Positions 1-7,191 of a stretch of DNA of 33,905 nucleotides are shown here, in pieces. This DNA comes from JBBDWK01 sp040902885 (GTDB lineage Bacteria > Acidobacteriota > Terriglobia > Bryobacterales > Bryobacteraceae): the NCBI GenBank assembly GCA_040902885.1, contig JBBDWK010000036.1, positions 1 through 33,905 on the forward strand, written 5' to 3'. The notes under the pieces are model-generated. The model was not told where the DNA came from and did no database searches. It worked only from the letters and a program-made list of their open reading frames with translations. A program made the position numbers and the translations under genes. The first letter of the stretch is position 1. Each line of letters opens with the position of its first letter.

Positions 1-54
1 AAATGCAGTAACTCGCTGTCTGCGGAATTTGACAAATAATATGTGTTATTGGAA

Positions 55-83
55 GTTGAGCGACTGTTTCTCGGCGGCTCAAC
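55..83. repeat. 7-bp inverted repeat with 15-nt loop
   Basis: Arms GTTGAGC (55-61) and GCTCAAC (77-83) are perfectly complementary and enclose a 15-base loop. The hairpin lies in the first 120 bases, where I see no gene. No T-tract follows on either strand, so it is not a classic terminator; it could belong to a gene lying left of the window. Confidence 0.35.
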
Positions 84-124
84 GTCCGAGGATCACACGC
101 TCCTTAACCTAGCCGACTAACACC

Positions 125-152
125 TTGACGGATTCCGCCCGTCTGGTATGCT
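125..152 (+). promoter_or_regulatory. Predicted sigma70-type promoter for the AbrB-like gene
   Basis: TTGACG (125-130) and TATGCT (147-152) are separated by 16 bases, and TGG just before the -10 gives an extended -10 (TGn). Transcription would begin near 159-160, leaving a leader of about 50 bases before the ATG at 210. The leader contains the hairpin at 166-188. Confidence 0.5.
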
Positions 153-165
153 ACACGCAGGGAAA

Positions 166-188
166 GCTTTTCCGGCTTTCCGAAAAGC
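166..188 (+). promoter_or_regulatory. Leader hairpin or operator upstream of AbrB-like gene
   Basis: GCTTTTCCGG (166-175) can pair with CCGAAAAGC (180-188) around a four-base loop, with one bulged C. It sits between the predicted transcription start and the start codon. AbrB/MazE-type antitoxins commonly bind inverted repeats near their own promoter, so this may be an operator; an RNA-level role is also possible. Confidence 0.35.
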
Positions 189-209
189 AGTAATTCATCC
201 CTCCACCTT

Positions 210-506
210 ATGATCACAATTGTCAAAGTTCCAAAAGAAAGGCCAAATTACCATATTACCATACCCACCAGCGCCCGCCAGTTGTTGGGCATTGCCGATG
301 GTGATCTCCTCGAGGCCCGTGTGGAGCGCGGCAAGATGACCATCGCTCCCAAAACTGTGATCGACCGCGACTTGGCTGAAAGCTTTGAAGATTTCAAAAA
401 GGGCCGCGCCTTTGGTCCCTTCACCAGCCACGAGCAGTTCCTCAACTCCCTCCACGGCGAGGCCAAGAAAGTGCCGCCGGAAACAGAATTCCTCGAGGCC
501 TCGTAG
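210..506 (+). CDS. AbrB/MazE-like antitoxin-type DNA-binding protein (orphan)
   Basis: A 98-residue protein. Residues 1-45 read as a SpoVT-AbrB swapped-hairpin domain: an ITIPTSARQLLGI segment, then GDLLEARVERGKMTIAPK, the usual pattern of MazE/VapB-like antitoxins. The acidic, aromatic C-terminal half, with a FGPFTSHEQF stretch, resembles the flexible tail that such antitoxins use to bind a toxin. The expected partner is absent: the next 140 bases hold no intact RelE, MazF or PIN gene, and the following gene is a HAD phosphatase on the other strand. No Shine-Dalgarno sequence precedes the ATG. It is therefore either an orphan antitoxin that survived toxin loss or a stand-alone regulator. The family call is fairly secure, the biological role is not. 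Confidence 0.75.
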   Translation: MITIVKVPKERPNYHITIPTSARQLLGIADGDLLEARVERGKMTIAPKTVIDRDLAESFEDFKKGRAFGPFTSHEQFLNSLHGEAKKVPPETEFLEAS

Positions 507-646
507 GCCACGAATCTTTACGACCATTGAGGATGGGGTCGCGGTGACGTATCTGAACCGCGAAGACTATCCCGACCTGCCGGATCTAGCGAATCCATCA
601 AGTGAAACGGGCAAGAAAAAGAACAAGAAGAAAGCGGAGGCGAAGC
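507..646 (+). other. Possible gene remnant downstream of the antitoxin
   Basis: Directly after the antitoxin stop, another frame (codons from 511) encodes a protein-like stretch: an IEDGVAVTYLNRE segment, then DYPDLPDL, then a lysine-rich run (KKKNKKK). It has no start codon of its own, apart from an ATG inside the antitoxin gene, and it runs into the 3' end of the HAD gene. It may be the out-of-frame C-terminus of a displaced gene, perhaps a lost toxin partner, or chance coding. No family was recognised. Confidence 0.25.
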
Positions 647-1258
647 TTATGCCAGACCCAGCTTCGCCTTCAGCAGTCCCGCCACCTCGTTCGGCGCGTT
701 GACCACAACAACCTCAAACCCCGCCGCCCGCGCGCTGGCGATGCCCGCCGCCGAATCCTCGAATACCAGTGGAGTGATGGCACCTAACTGGCGCGCAGCC
801 GTGAGGTAAGGTTCGGGGTCCGGCTTATGGCGCTGCACGTCTTCGCCGCACACCAACGCACCCAGCAGCGGCAGCACACCGGCCTTTCGCAATACTGGCT
901 CCACCTCAAATCTGCCACTGGAAGTAACCACTGCAATCTTGCTGTTGGAAAGTGACTTAACGGCTGCCAATGTCTGCGGAAGAAAGGGGCTCTCGGCCTG
1001 CATGCGCTGCCGGAACAGAAGCTTTTTCCGCGCGTATGCATCGCGCAGGGTATCGAGGCTCACTGCCCCACCCCCCAACTTCGCGTAAAACTCGAGCAGT
1101 TGCCGGTCGGCCACGCCGATGCAGTTTCGCTGGTACGAATCCCAATCGAGCGAGATGCCCAGCGGCGCCAACTGTTTGCACCAGCAGTTGTAATGGATCG
1201 GTTCAGAGTCCACAAGGACCCCGTCGAAGTCGAAGAGAATGGCGTCGTAGGGTGACAT
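647..1258 (-). CDS. HAD-superfamily phosphatase, beta-phosphoglucomutase-like
   Basis: A 203-residue cytoplasmic HAD subfamily IA hydrolase. Motif I is FDFDGVLVDSE (nucleophile Asp10, acid/base Asp12), followed by a helical cap starting EPIHYNCW. Motif II is VVTSSGR (Thr112/Ser113), motif III the Lys145 of HKPDPEPY, and motif IV FEDSAAGI (Glu167/Asp168). All catalytic positions are present and the length is normal. Relatives remove phosphate from sugar phosphates or act as beta-phosphoglucomutases; the substrate cannot be read from sequence. It is the last gene of the leftward M48 operon, starting 9 bases after the upstream stop. It has no Shine-Dalgarno sequence; its ATG lies at the edge of an inverted repeat that spans the junction, which suggests translation coupled to the protease gene. 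Confidence 0.88.
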   Translation of the reverse strand: MSPYDAILFDFDGVLVDSEPIHYNCWCKQLAPLGISLDWDSYQRNCIGVADRQLLEFYAKLGGGAVSLDTLRDAYARKKLLFRQRMQAESPFLPQTLAAVKSLSNSKIAVVTSSGRFEVEPVLRKAGVLPLLGALVCGEDVQRHKPDPEPYLTAARQLGAITPLVFEDSAAGIASARAAGFEVVVVNAPNEVAGLLKAKLGLA

Positions 1259-1278
1259 CCGGAAAGGTCAGTTCCGGA
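1258..1278 (-). promoter_or_regulatory. Hairpin covering the protease stop / phosphatase start junction
   Basis: In the leftward mRNA, TCCGGAA and TTCCGGA form a perfect 7-bp stem with a 7-base loop. The stop codon of the M48 gene lies in the loop (1268-1270), and the last stem base is the A of the phosphatase ATG (1256-1258). A ribosome ending translation in the loop would open the stem, so this looks like a reinitiation or coupling element. It replaces the missing Shine-Dalgarno sequence. Confidence 0.5.
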
Positions 1279-2638
1279 AACGTACCGAGCGGATCATGGA
1301 TTGAAAGACGCTCTCCAGGTTGGCGAAGTCGTTTTGAGGGGCGATAAAGATCATGTAGAAGACACCCTCGGGCCGCGCCACCGTCACCACCACGTCCCTT
1401 TCGGTGACCCCTCGATAGGGAGAGGCATTCGAAAGATTTGTAACCAGCGCGGCTCTTCCGTTCACGCGCGACTGCGAAGGCTCGCTCTGCACGCGCATGG
1501 CCGGGTTTCCGGCCCGCAGGCTCTGAACCAGCTCGCCTGTAGCCTGCCGAAGGTCTCCTCGCGATTTGGGAGCGTAATGGCCCAGGATCGTCCCGTACGC
1601 CACCTGTACTCCGTCCCCGGCTTGCACCAGGCCTTGTTTCGGGGCGATGGTCACCGTGCCGGGCGAGTCCTCGAATACCTCCCAGTTGTCGGGGTGCGAG
1701 ATGGCGTAGGAGTTTCGGCGCAGTTGACGGAAGCGGCTCGAAACGACTGGAGCGGAAGCTTGCGGCGGGTCGTGAACCTCCGCCGAGCGGCGCTGCTGCG
1801 CTGGTGCCGGCAGCTTCTGGACCCGCTGCTTCATGCTCTGAAACTCGGACATGTTGGCCGCCTGGTATTCGCGGGCCGACAGCTGCCGGATCTCGGCCTG
1901 CACGTTCTTCACGCGGTTCCCCGGATCGGGGTGCGAGGACAGGAACTGGGGCGCGCGGGAGCCGCCCTCCGCCTGCAGCTTCTCGAAGAAGCGGGCCGCC
2001 TCGATGGGGTTGTACCCCGCGTCGTGCATAATGTGCGTGCCCAAGACATCGGCCTCGTTCTCGGCCCCGCGCGAGTAATTCAACAGCACGGATTGAGCGC
2101 CCAGGCCGATGCCGGCCTGCGCCAGTTGTCCCAGAATCGATCCGCTTCCGATAAGGCTCCCGGCCAGGATAGCCGGCAACGAGATCAGTTGCCCTTTTGA
2201 GGCCTGAGAAGTTCCATGACGCAGAGCGACGTGCCCGATCTCGTGCCCGATCACGCCCGCCAGTTGGCCTTCGTTGTCAGCCGCCGTAATCAAGCCGCTG
2301 TTCACGAAGACCGGCCCGCCGGGGAGCGCGAATGCGTTGATCGAGTTGTCGTTTACCAGCGTGAACTCGTAGGGATACTTGCCGGCTGCCGACTGGGATG
2401 CCAGCTTTCGTCCCAGGCGGTCGATGTAGGCCTGCAGCGTCTGGTCCTGAACAATGGAAAGCTCGCGCCGCAATTGGGCCGCGGCTTCGCGGCCCAATTC
2501 GATGTCCTGTTCCGGACTAAAGAAGTTAAGCCGCGCTGGCTGCGGCAGCTCTCCCGGCTTGCGCGCCGCGCAAGCCGGAAAAACGGTGAGGGCCAGCAGC
2601 AGGGGTAGAAATGGCCGGCGATTGAATCGGCATCGCAT
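1268..2638 (-). CDS. M48-family metalloprotease, predicted lipoprotein, with extra C-terminal domain
   Basis: A 456-residue zinc metalloprotease of the M48 (BepA/LoiP/Oma1-like) group. The N-terminus is a signal peptide ending near a lipobox-like VFPAC (Cys23), so it is probably anchored in the periplasm. The active-site helix is GHEIGH (His132, Glu133, His136), and ENEAD (Glu193-Asp197) supplies the third zinc ligand. A conserved SSHPDPGNR loop follows near residue 240. Residues about 310-456 form an additional mixed alpha/beta domain that I do not recognise and that the upstream paralogue lacks. A good GGAG lies 7 bases before the ATG. It is the second gene of the operon, 5' end overlapping the upstream paralogue by 113 bases. 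Related enzymes perform outer-membrane protein quality control; the substrate is unknown here. Confidence 0.9.
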   Translation of the reverse strand: MRCRFNRRPFLPLLLALTVFPACAARKPGELPQPARLNFFSPEQDIELGREAAAQLRRELSIVQDQTLQAYIDRLGRKLASQSAAGKYPYEFTLVNDNSINAFALPGGPVFVNSGLITAADNEGQLAGVIGHEIGHVALRHGTSQASKGQLISLPAILAGSLIGSGSILGQLAQAGIGLGAQSVLLNYSRGAENEADVLGTHIMHDAGYNPIEAARFFEKLQAEGGSRAPQFLSSHPDPGNRVKNVQAEIRQLSAREYQAANMSEFQSMKQRVQKLPAPAQQRRSAEVHDPPQASAPVVSSRFRQLRRNSYAISHPDNWEVFEDSPGTVTIAPKQGLVQAGDGVQVAYGTILGHYAPKSRGDLRQATGELVQSLRAGNPAMRVQSEPSQSRVNGRAALVTNLSNASPYRGVTERDVVVTVARPEGVFYMIFIAPQNDFANLESVFQSMIRSVRFRN

Positions 2639-3569
2639 AAGGCGGCTCCACGGATGTCTTTTCCAGCTTAACAGAACTTACCACTGGAACTAGTAGAAGC
2701 TGCGACGATTGGCGGGGCGGCGCGGGCAGTTGCTGGGCACGCTGCTGCATGCGCTTAAAGTCGCCCGAGATGTTCGTCTGGTACTCGCGCTGTGGAAGCT
2801 GCCGGATCTCCGCCTGCACCTGCTGCAGGCGGTTTCCCGGGCTAGGATGGGAGGAGAGGAACTGAGGAGCGCGCGAGCCGCCCTCAGCCTCCAGCTTCTC
2901 GAAGAAGCGCGCCATTTCGAGCGGGTTGTACCCCGCACTATGCATGATCCGCGCCCCCAGCGCATCCGCCTCCAGCTCGGCCTCCCTGGAATAGCTCAGC
3001 AGGACGGATTGCGCGCCCAGCCCGATTCCGAGCTGAGCCAGTTGTCCGAGCAGACTGCCGCCGCCTCCCACGAGGCCCCCCGCGATCGCCGCCGGCAGTT
3101 GAATCGCCTGCGACCGTGAAGCCTGGGCGGTTCCATGACGCAGGGCAACGTGCGCGATCTCGTGCGCCATCACACCCGCCAGTTGCGCCTCGTTGTCCGC
3201 GGACGTGATCAAACCTGTATTGATGAATACGGGTCCGCCCGGCAGAGCGAAAGCGTTGATGCTCCGATCATTGATCAGCCCAAACTCGTAAGGAAATTTG
3301 GCCGCTCCCGGCTGGCTGGCGAGACGCCCGCCCACGCGCTCGATGTATCCCTGGAGCGCGGAGTCGCGAACAACCGGAAGCTCCCGCCGCACTTGCGTAG
3401 CCGCTTCCCGTCCAAGCTGGATATCCTGTTCAGGGGTAAAGAGATTGAAGCCGGCGGGCTGGATCGGTTCTCCCGCTCTGCGGCGCGAGCCTGCGCATCC
3501 CGGCAGCATCATCACAGCCACCAACGCCAAAGGCAATACTGTCCGGCGTCGAAAAGAATGATGTTCCAT
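2526..3569 (-). CDS. M48-family metalloprotease, predicted lipoprotein (tandem paralogue)
   Basis: A 347-residue paralogue of the next gene. The start is the ATG at 3567-3569, preceded by GGAG at 9 bases, rather than the TTG 21 bases further upstream. The signal peptide ends in a clean lipobox MLPGC (Cys25). The active site is AHEIAH (136-140) with ELEAD (198-202) as third-ligand motif, and SSHPSPGNR is also conserved. Similarity to the neighbour continues to a shared PVVSS near residue 308, then stops. The remaining 40 residues are low-complexity (Pro/Ala/Ser) and read through the start region of the neighbouring gene in another frame. It thus appears to have lost the C-terminal domain during duplication or by deletion, while the protease core remains intact. 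Confidence 0.87.
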   Translation of the reverse strand: MEHHSFRRRTVLPLALVAVMMLPGCAGSRRRAGEPIQPAGFNLFTPEQDIQLGREAATQVRRELPVVRDSALQGYIERVGGRLASQPGAAKFPYEFGLINDRSINAFALPGGPVFINTGLITSADNEAQLAGVMAHEIAHVALRHGTAQASRSQAIQLPAAIAGGLVGGGGSLLGQLAQLGIGLGAQSVLLSYSREAELEADALGARIMHSAGYNPLEMARFFEKLEAEGGSRAPQFLSSHPSPGNRLQQVQAEIRQLPQREYQTNISGDFKRMQQRAQQLPAPPRQSSQLLLVPVVSSVKLEKTSVEPPYAMPIQSPAISTPAAGPHRFSGLRGAQAGRAAAASAA

Positions 3570-3640
3570 ACGATTCGTCTCCAATCGCAAATGGGAGCAA
3601 ATACACTACCAAGCCCGGCCGCCGGTTGCGGAGCCTACGC

Positions 3641-3653
3641 TATAATATTGCCC
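3641..3653 (+). promoter_or_regulatory. -10 element directly before ilvE; predicted leaderless mRNA
   Basis: A perfect TATAAT (3641-3646) is followed by 7 bases and then the ATG at 3654. This is the distance at which transcription normally starts. No Shine-Dalgarno sequence precedes the ATG and I see no good -35. The mRNA probably begins at or next to the start codon. Confidence 0.55.
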
Positions 3654-4604
3654 ATGTTGACGCCCACCGAACATATTTGGCATAACGGCCGCTTCATCCC
3701 GTGGGAGGATGCCAAGATTCACGTCCTTTCGCACGTCGTAAGTTACGGAAGTTCAGTCTTCGAAGGAATCCGCTGCTATTCCACTCCCTCCGGACCGGCC
3801 ATCTTTCGCCTGCACGAGCACGTGCGCCGCATGGCGGATTCCGCCAAGATATACCGCATGGACCTGCCGTATGGCAGGGAGCACCTTGCGGAGGTTATGC
3901 TGGAGCTCGTCCGCGTCAACAAGCTTCAGAGCTGCTACCTTCGCCCCATCGCTCTCCGCGCTTATGGCGACATCGGCGTGAACCCGCTCAACAACCCGAT
4001 CGATGTCTACGTCGCTTGTTGGGAGTGGGGCAAGTACCTGGGCGAGGAAGCCTTGGCCGAGGGCGTGGACGTGTGCGTCTCGAGCTGGGCGCGCATGGCG
4101 CCCAATACCCTGCCCGCCATGGCCAAAGCCGGCGCTAATTACATGAATTCGCAGCTTATCCGGATGGAAGCCATCATGAATGGATATTCCGAGGGTATCG
4201 CCTTGGACGAAGCCGGCTACGTGAGCGAAGGTTCGGGGGAGAACATCTTCCTGATTCGCGACGGCAAGATCTACACTCCGCCCCTGGGCGCTTCGGTACT
4301 TCCGGGCATCACACGCGACTCGGTAATCCAGTTGGCCAGCGATCTCGGTTTTCCGCTGGTGGAAACCATCGTGCCTCGTGAAATGCTATACATTGCGGAC
4401 GAAGTGTTCTTCACCGGCACCGCGGCCGAGGTTACGCCGATCCGCTCCATAGACCGCATCACCATCGGCGACGGCAGGCGCGGGCCGGTCACCGAACGGC
4501 TGCAGAAGGAATTTTTCGCCGTGGTAAATGGGAGCAAGCCCGACCGTCACGGCTGGTTGTCGAAAGTGGGAAACCCTGTGGAAGCGCCGGTCGGCGCCAA
4601 GTAA
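3654..4604 (+). CDS. ilvE: Branched-chain-amino-acid aminotransferase
   Basis: A 316-residue PLP-dependent fold-type IV aminotransferase that performs the last step of valine, leucine and isoleucine synthesis with glutamate as amino donor. Visible family features: the N-terminal HNGRFIPWEDAKIHV, FEGIRCY (36-42), the PLP lysine in PAMAKAGANYMNS (Lys158, close to Lys159 of the E. coli enzyme), and SEGSGENIF (191-199) with LPGITRDSV (216-224), which hold the cofactor phosphate. Length matches IlvE. The reading frame is open far upstream, but that part is antisense to the M48 gene; the ATG at 3654 is chosen because homology begins there and a TATAAT lies just before it. It is transcribed divergently from the M48 operon with 84 bases between starts. 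Confidence 0.95.
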   Translation: MLTPTEHIWHNGRFIPWEDAKIHVLSHVVSYGSSVFEGIRCYSTPSGPAIFRLHEHVRRMADSAKIYRMDLPYGREHLAEVMLELVRVNKLQSCYLRPIALRAYGDIGVNPLNNPIDVYVACWEWGKYLGEEALAEGVDVCVSSWARMAPNTLPAMAKAGANYMNSQLIRMEAIMNGYSEGIALDEAGYVSEGSGENIFLIRDGKIYTPPLGASVLPGITRDSVIQLASDLGFPLVETIVPREMLYIADEVFFTGTAAEVTPIRSIDRITIGDGRRGPVTERLQKEFFAVVNGSKPDRHGWLSKVGNPVEAPVGAK

Positions 4605-4833
4605 ACCATTAGATGACGCGATCCGGCCGGCGACCTCCCCCGAGATTTACCTGCCGGACCGCGCTTCAACGTATGAACTATAACTTTGTACCGTTTTTGG
4701 AGGGTGGAACTCCAGTGCCGAATGGGCCTTTTCAACAAGTTTCTCATTCCTTCTTTTTATCTAGAAACCGGGCACTTAGAGGCGGCGGCATGCCCCGCGT
4801 TTGTGATGAAACTGTGAATAAATCAGGATGGCT

Positions 4834-5952
4834 ATGATTTGTCGCGGCATCGATGTCCAGTCCGGCCGTTCGGTGGAAGTCGTTTTTGACGGCGTCATCT
4901 CCTCGGTGGCCCCTTTCTCCGGAGAGGTGAGCCGGTACCTGTGCCCTGGCTTCGTCGATATTCAGGTGAATGGGTTCGCGGGTGTGGACTACAACTCGCC
5001 CGAAACCCCTTTCGACGAAATTGCCCGCTCGGTCGAAGTATTGTACTCGACCGGCGTCACGCGCTTCTACCCGACGGTGATCACGGGCGGCCCCGACGAT
5101 ATGCTGGGCGCCCTGAAAAATCTGGCGAAGGCCAAGGAAAAGTTTCCAGCCATCGACGGATTCCACGTGGAAGGCCCGCACATCTCGGCCGACGATGGGC
5201 CGCGCGGGGCGCATCCCCGCCGCTGGGTGCGCCGCCCGGACATCGACGAGTTCCGCCGGTGGCAGGACGCGACGGAGGGCAACATCCGTCTGACGACCCT
5301 GGCGCCCGAGTGGCCCGAGGCGCCCCGCTACATTGAAGCCGTGGTGTCGCGGGGCGTGGCGGTGAGCATCGGGCACACCAACGCCGAATCGCACCACATT
5401 TCCGATGCCGTCTTCGCGGGCGCTACCTTGTCCACGCACTTGGGCAACGGCGCGCACTCGGTTTTACGGCGGCACCCGAACTACATCTGGGATCAGCTTG
5501 CGAATGACGGCTTGGGGGCAAGCTTCATTGGGGACGGCATTCACCTGCCGCAGTCGTTCTTAAAGGTGGCGATCCGGGCCAAGGGCGTCGAGCGGTCCGT
5601 GCTGGTGACGGACGCCAGTTCCCCGGCGGCCGCCAAACCGGGCCGCTACAAGCTGGGCGAGCAGGAAGTGGATCTCACCGAAGACCAGCGCGTGGTGCTC
5701 GCCGGGCAGGACCGCCTGGCGGGCTCGGCGCTGCGCATGGACAAAGGCGTCGAGAACCTGGTGAATCTGGGCGAAGTGTCGCTTGCGGATGCGGTCCGAA
5801 TGGCGACCACCAATGCCGCGCGCTACGGCCTGGCGCCGCAGCGCGGCAAAGGTCTGGTACCCGGCGAGCGCGGCGATCTGGTTGTCTTCGAATTCGAGAA
5901 CAACCAGCTGCGCGTAAAGGAAACTTACTTAGCGGGCTGCCGGGTTTTCTGA
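4834..5952 (+). CDS. nagA: N-acetylglucosamine-6-phosphate deacetylase
   Basis: A 372-residue amidohydrolase-superfamily enzyme that removes acetate from GlcNAc-6-phosphate in the cytoplasm during amino-sugar or peptidoglycan recycling. It shows CPGFVDIQVNGF near the N-terminus, the metal-binding Glu in FHVEGPHI (Glu113), metal histidines in SIGHTNA (His181) and STHLGNGAH (His202), a substrate-binding DGIHL (His237) and the catalytic Asp in LVTDASSP (Asp260). The ending, with GDLVVFE, is typical. Two in-frame ATGs lie six bases apart; 4834 is preferred because AGGA precedes it by 5 bases, whereas the ATG at 4828 abuts that motif. No nagB or transporter gene is nearby. Its 3' end overlaps the convergent BON gene by 24 bases. 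Confidence 0.93.
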   Translation: MICRGIDVQSGRSVEVVFDGVISSVAPFSGEVSRYLCPGFVDIQVNGFAGVDYNSPETPFDEIARSVEVLYSTGVTRFYPTVITGGPDDMLGALKNLAKAKEKFPAIDGFHVEGPHISADDGPRGAHPRRWVRRPDIDEFRRWQDATEGNIRLTTLAPEWPEAPRYIEAVVSRGVAVSIGHTNAESHHISDAVFAGATLSTHLGNGAHSVLRRHPNYIWDQLANDGLGASFIGDGIHLPQSFLKVAIRAKGVERSVLVTDASSPAAAKPGRYKLGEQEVDLTEDQRVVLAGQDRLAGSALRMDKGVENLVNLGEVSLADAVRMATTNAARYGLAPQRGKGLVPGERGDLVVFEFENNQLRVKETYLAGCRVF

Positions 5953-6909
5953 GGGCGGTTCCGGTCCGGAATCCGTCCGCAGATTATTGGTCACGGAGAA
6001 TGCCCCGGATACGCCATTGGCCTGGATGCCGGCGATGTTCTTGTCGGCCTGGTTGGCTACAACGCCTTCCAGCGTGATATCGCCGTTGTTCACGATAATG
6101 TGGATCGGGGGAACGGCTCGCAGCGAGTATCGGTTCAGGGCGGTATGCCCGTAGATGGCACGATAGGCTGCCACGCGAATCCGGTCGTCTTGAGCCGACA
6201 ACGGAAGCACCTCGATTTCGTTGTTCACCCGCTCGACGCCCTCGATTCGCTTGACCACGTTTTCGGCCGATGACTTCAGCGTCGGCCGGGTCACTTGGCC
6301 GAGCAGAGTCACCGTGTCTCCATCGATGCGGTAGGTGAAGTGATCGAACACGCCATAATAGGGCAGCATTATCAGCTCGTGGCGAATCTCCCGGGTCAGC
6401 CAGTCGCGCCCGCGGTCGTTCGCGGCGCCTACGCGGGAGCGAGTCTCATCGTCCTCGGGCTTCGCGAACTTCGCAGCGTACACGGCCGGCACCAACACTG
6501 AGGACACGGAGGATCGCAGTTCCCTCTCGCGGGCCTTCGCATCGGCGGGCAGCGTGAACTGGTAACCGTAATTCTTGCCCTCGATCCAGATCTTGTCGAA
6601 GAAGTAGTCGTTGCCGATGCGTTGCAGAACGACCTCGGTCTTGCCGGCGGCATTTCTGCTGAGTGCGTCAATCGTGTGGACGGTCGCCTTCAGATCCATT
6701 CCCTTTTCGCCAAATACATGGAGAATGTTGCTGTCCGAAGCGCCGCGGAATTCCTCGATCGTATAGTCTCCCGGCGGGAGAAGCTTGCCTTGAATCTCCA
6801 CTGTGTAAGGGAGCGTGACGTTCACTCGATCATATAAGCGTCCCGCTCCCTGCATGCCAGTTACAGCCAGAAACACAATCGACAACAGAATGATAATTTG
6901 TTGTTTCAT
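5929..6909 (-). CDS. Secreted protein with two BON domains
   Basis: A 326-residue exported protein. Residues 1-22 form a signal peptide (MKQQ, then a hydrophobic run). Residues 25-150 resemble a beta-rich module common in Acidobacteria (VTLPYTVEIQGKLLPPGDYTI type), whose function is unknown to me. Two BON-like domains follow: about 170-240 (ending VERVNNEIEVLP) and 245-315 (NNGDITLEGVV then VTNNL). BON domains generally bind membranes or phospholipids in the periplasm. AAAGGAG lies 14 bases upstream of the ATG, rather far, so the start is slightly uncertain. The 3' end overlaps nagA. The 282 bases upstream contain no other gene. Confidence 0.82.
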   Translation of the reverse strand: MKQQIIILLSIVFLAVTGMQGAGRLYDRVNVTLPYTVEIQGKLLPPGDYTIEEFRGASDSNILHVFGEKGMDLKATVHTIDALSRNAAGKTEVVLQRIGNDYFFDKIWIEGKNYGYQFTLPADAKARERELRSSVSSVLVPAVYAAKFAKPEDDETRSRVGAANDRGRDWLTREIRHELIMLPYYGVFDHFTYRIDGDTVTLLGQVTRPTLKSSAENVVKRIEGVERVNNEIEVLPLSAQDDRIRVAAYRAIYGHTALNRYSLRAVPPIHIIVNNGDITLEGVVANQADKNIAGIQANGVSGAFSVTNNLRTDSGPEPPSENPAAR

Positions 6910-7145
6910 AGTCTTGGATACATCTCCTTTCTTTCGATTGCAAAAGAGGCGCGCGGGAGGCTTTCGACCTTTACCCCGTCAAGTAATAGTCTGGACGGCT
7001 CGGCGTCTGGTTTGGTTGCGAATCCGTCAAAAGAAGCAGCTGAAACGTTTTACGACAACCAAAGCAAATTATTTCGGGGGTTTGGCGTTGAAGTCTCAAC
7101 GTGAATAGTAATATGCAACGCCCAATGAGGTTCTGAATCTAACAT

Positions 7146-7161
7146 GCCGGTGGTTGCCGGC
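7146..7161 (-). terminator. Weak hairpin after the TonB-dependent receptor
   Basis: GCCGG (7146-7150) and CCGGC (7157-7161) form a 5-bp GC stem with a six-base loop, about 30 bases after the receptor stop. The downstream sequence on the minus strand is not T-rich, so it may only stabilise the transcript end. Confidence 0.25.
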
Positions 7162-7191
7162 TTATGTACGTTACCATCCGATGACCTAATA

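Noticed and set aside
29..50. TTGACA followed by AT-rich sequence, a possible promoter
   Set aside because: No acceptable -10 occurs at 16-18 bases and no gene starts nearby before the better promoter at 125-152.
1301..2200. 299-codon plus-strand frame
   Set aside because: Antisense to the M48 protease with intact HEIGH and ENEAD motifs.
3135..3653. N-terminal extension of the ilvE frame by 173 codons
   Set aside because: This part lies antisense to the M48 gene and has no IlvE homology; the TATAAT just before 3654 fixes the start.
4613..4837. 74-codon frame between ilvE and nagA
   Set aside because: No start signal or recognisable motif, and its composition resembles noncoding spacer.
5959..5971. 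TTCCGG-T-CCGGAA palindrome at the nagA/BON convergent ends
   Set aside because: A one-base loop cannot form a hairpin; it lies in the BON coding end and may reflect codon use alone.
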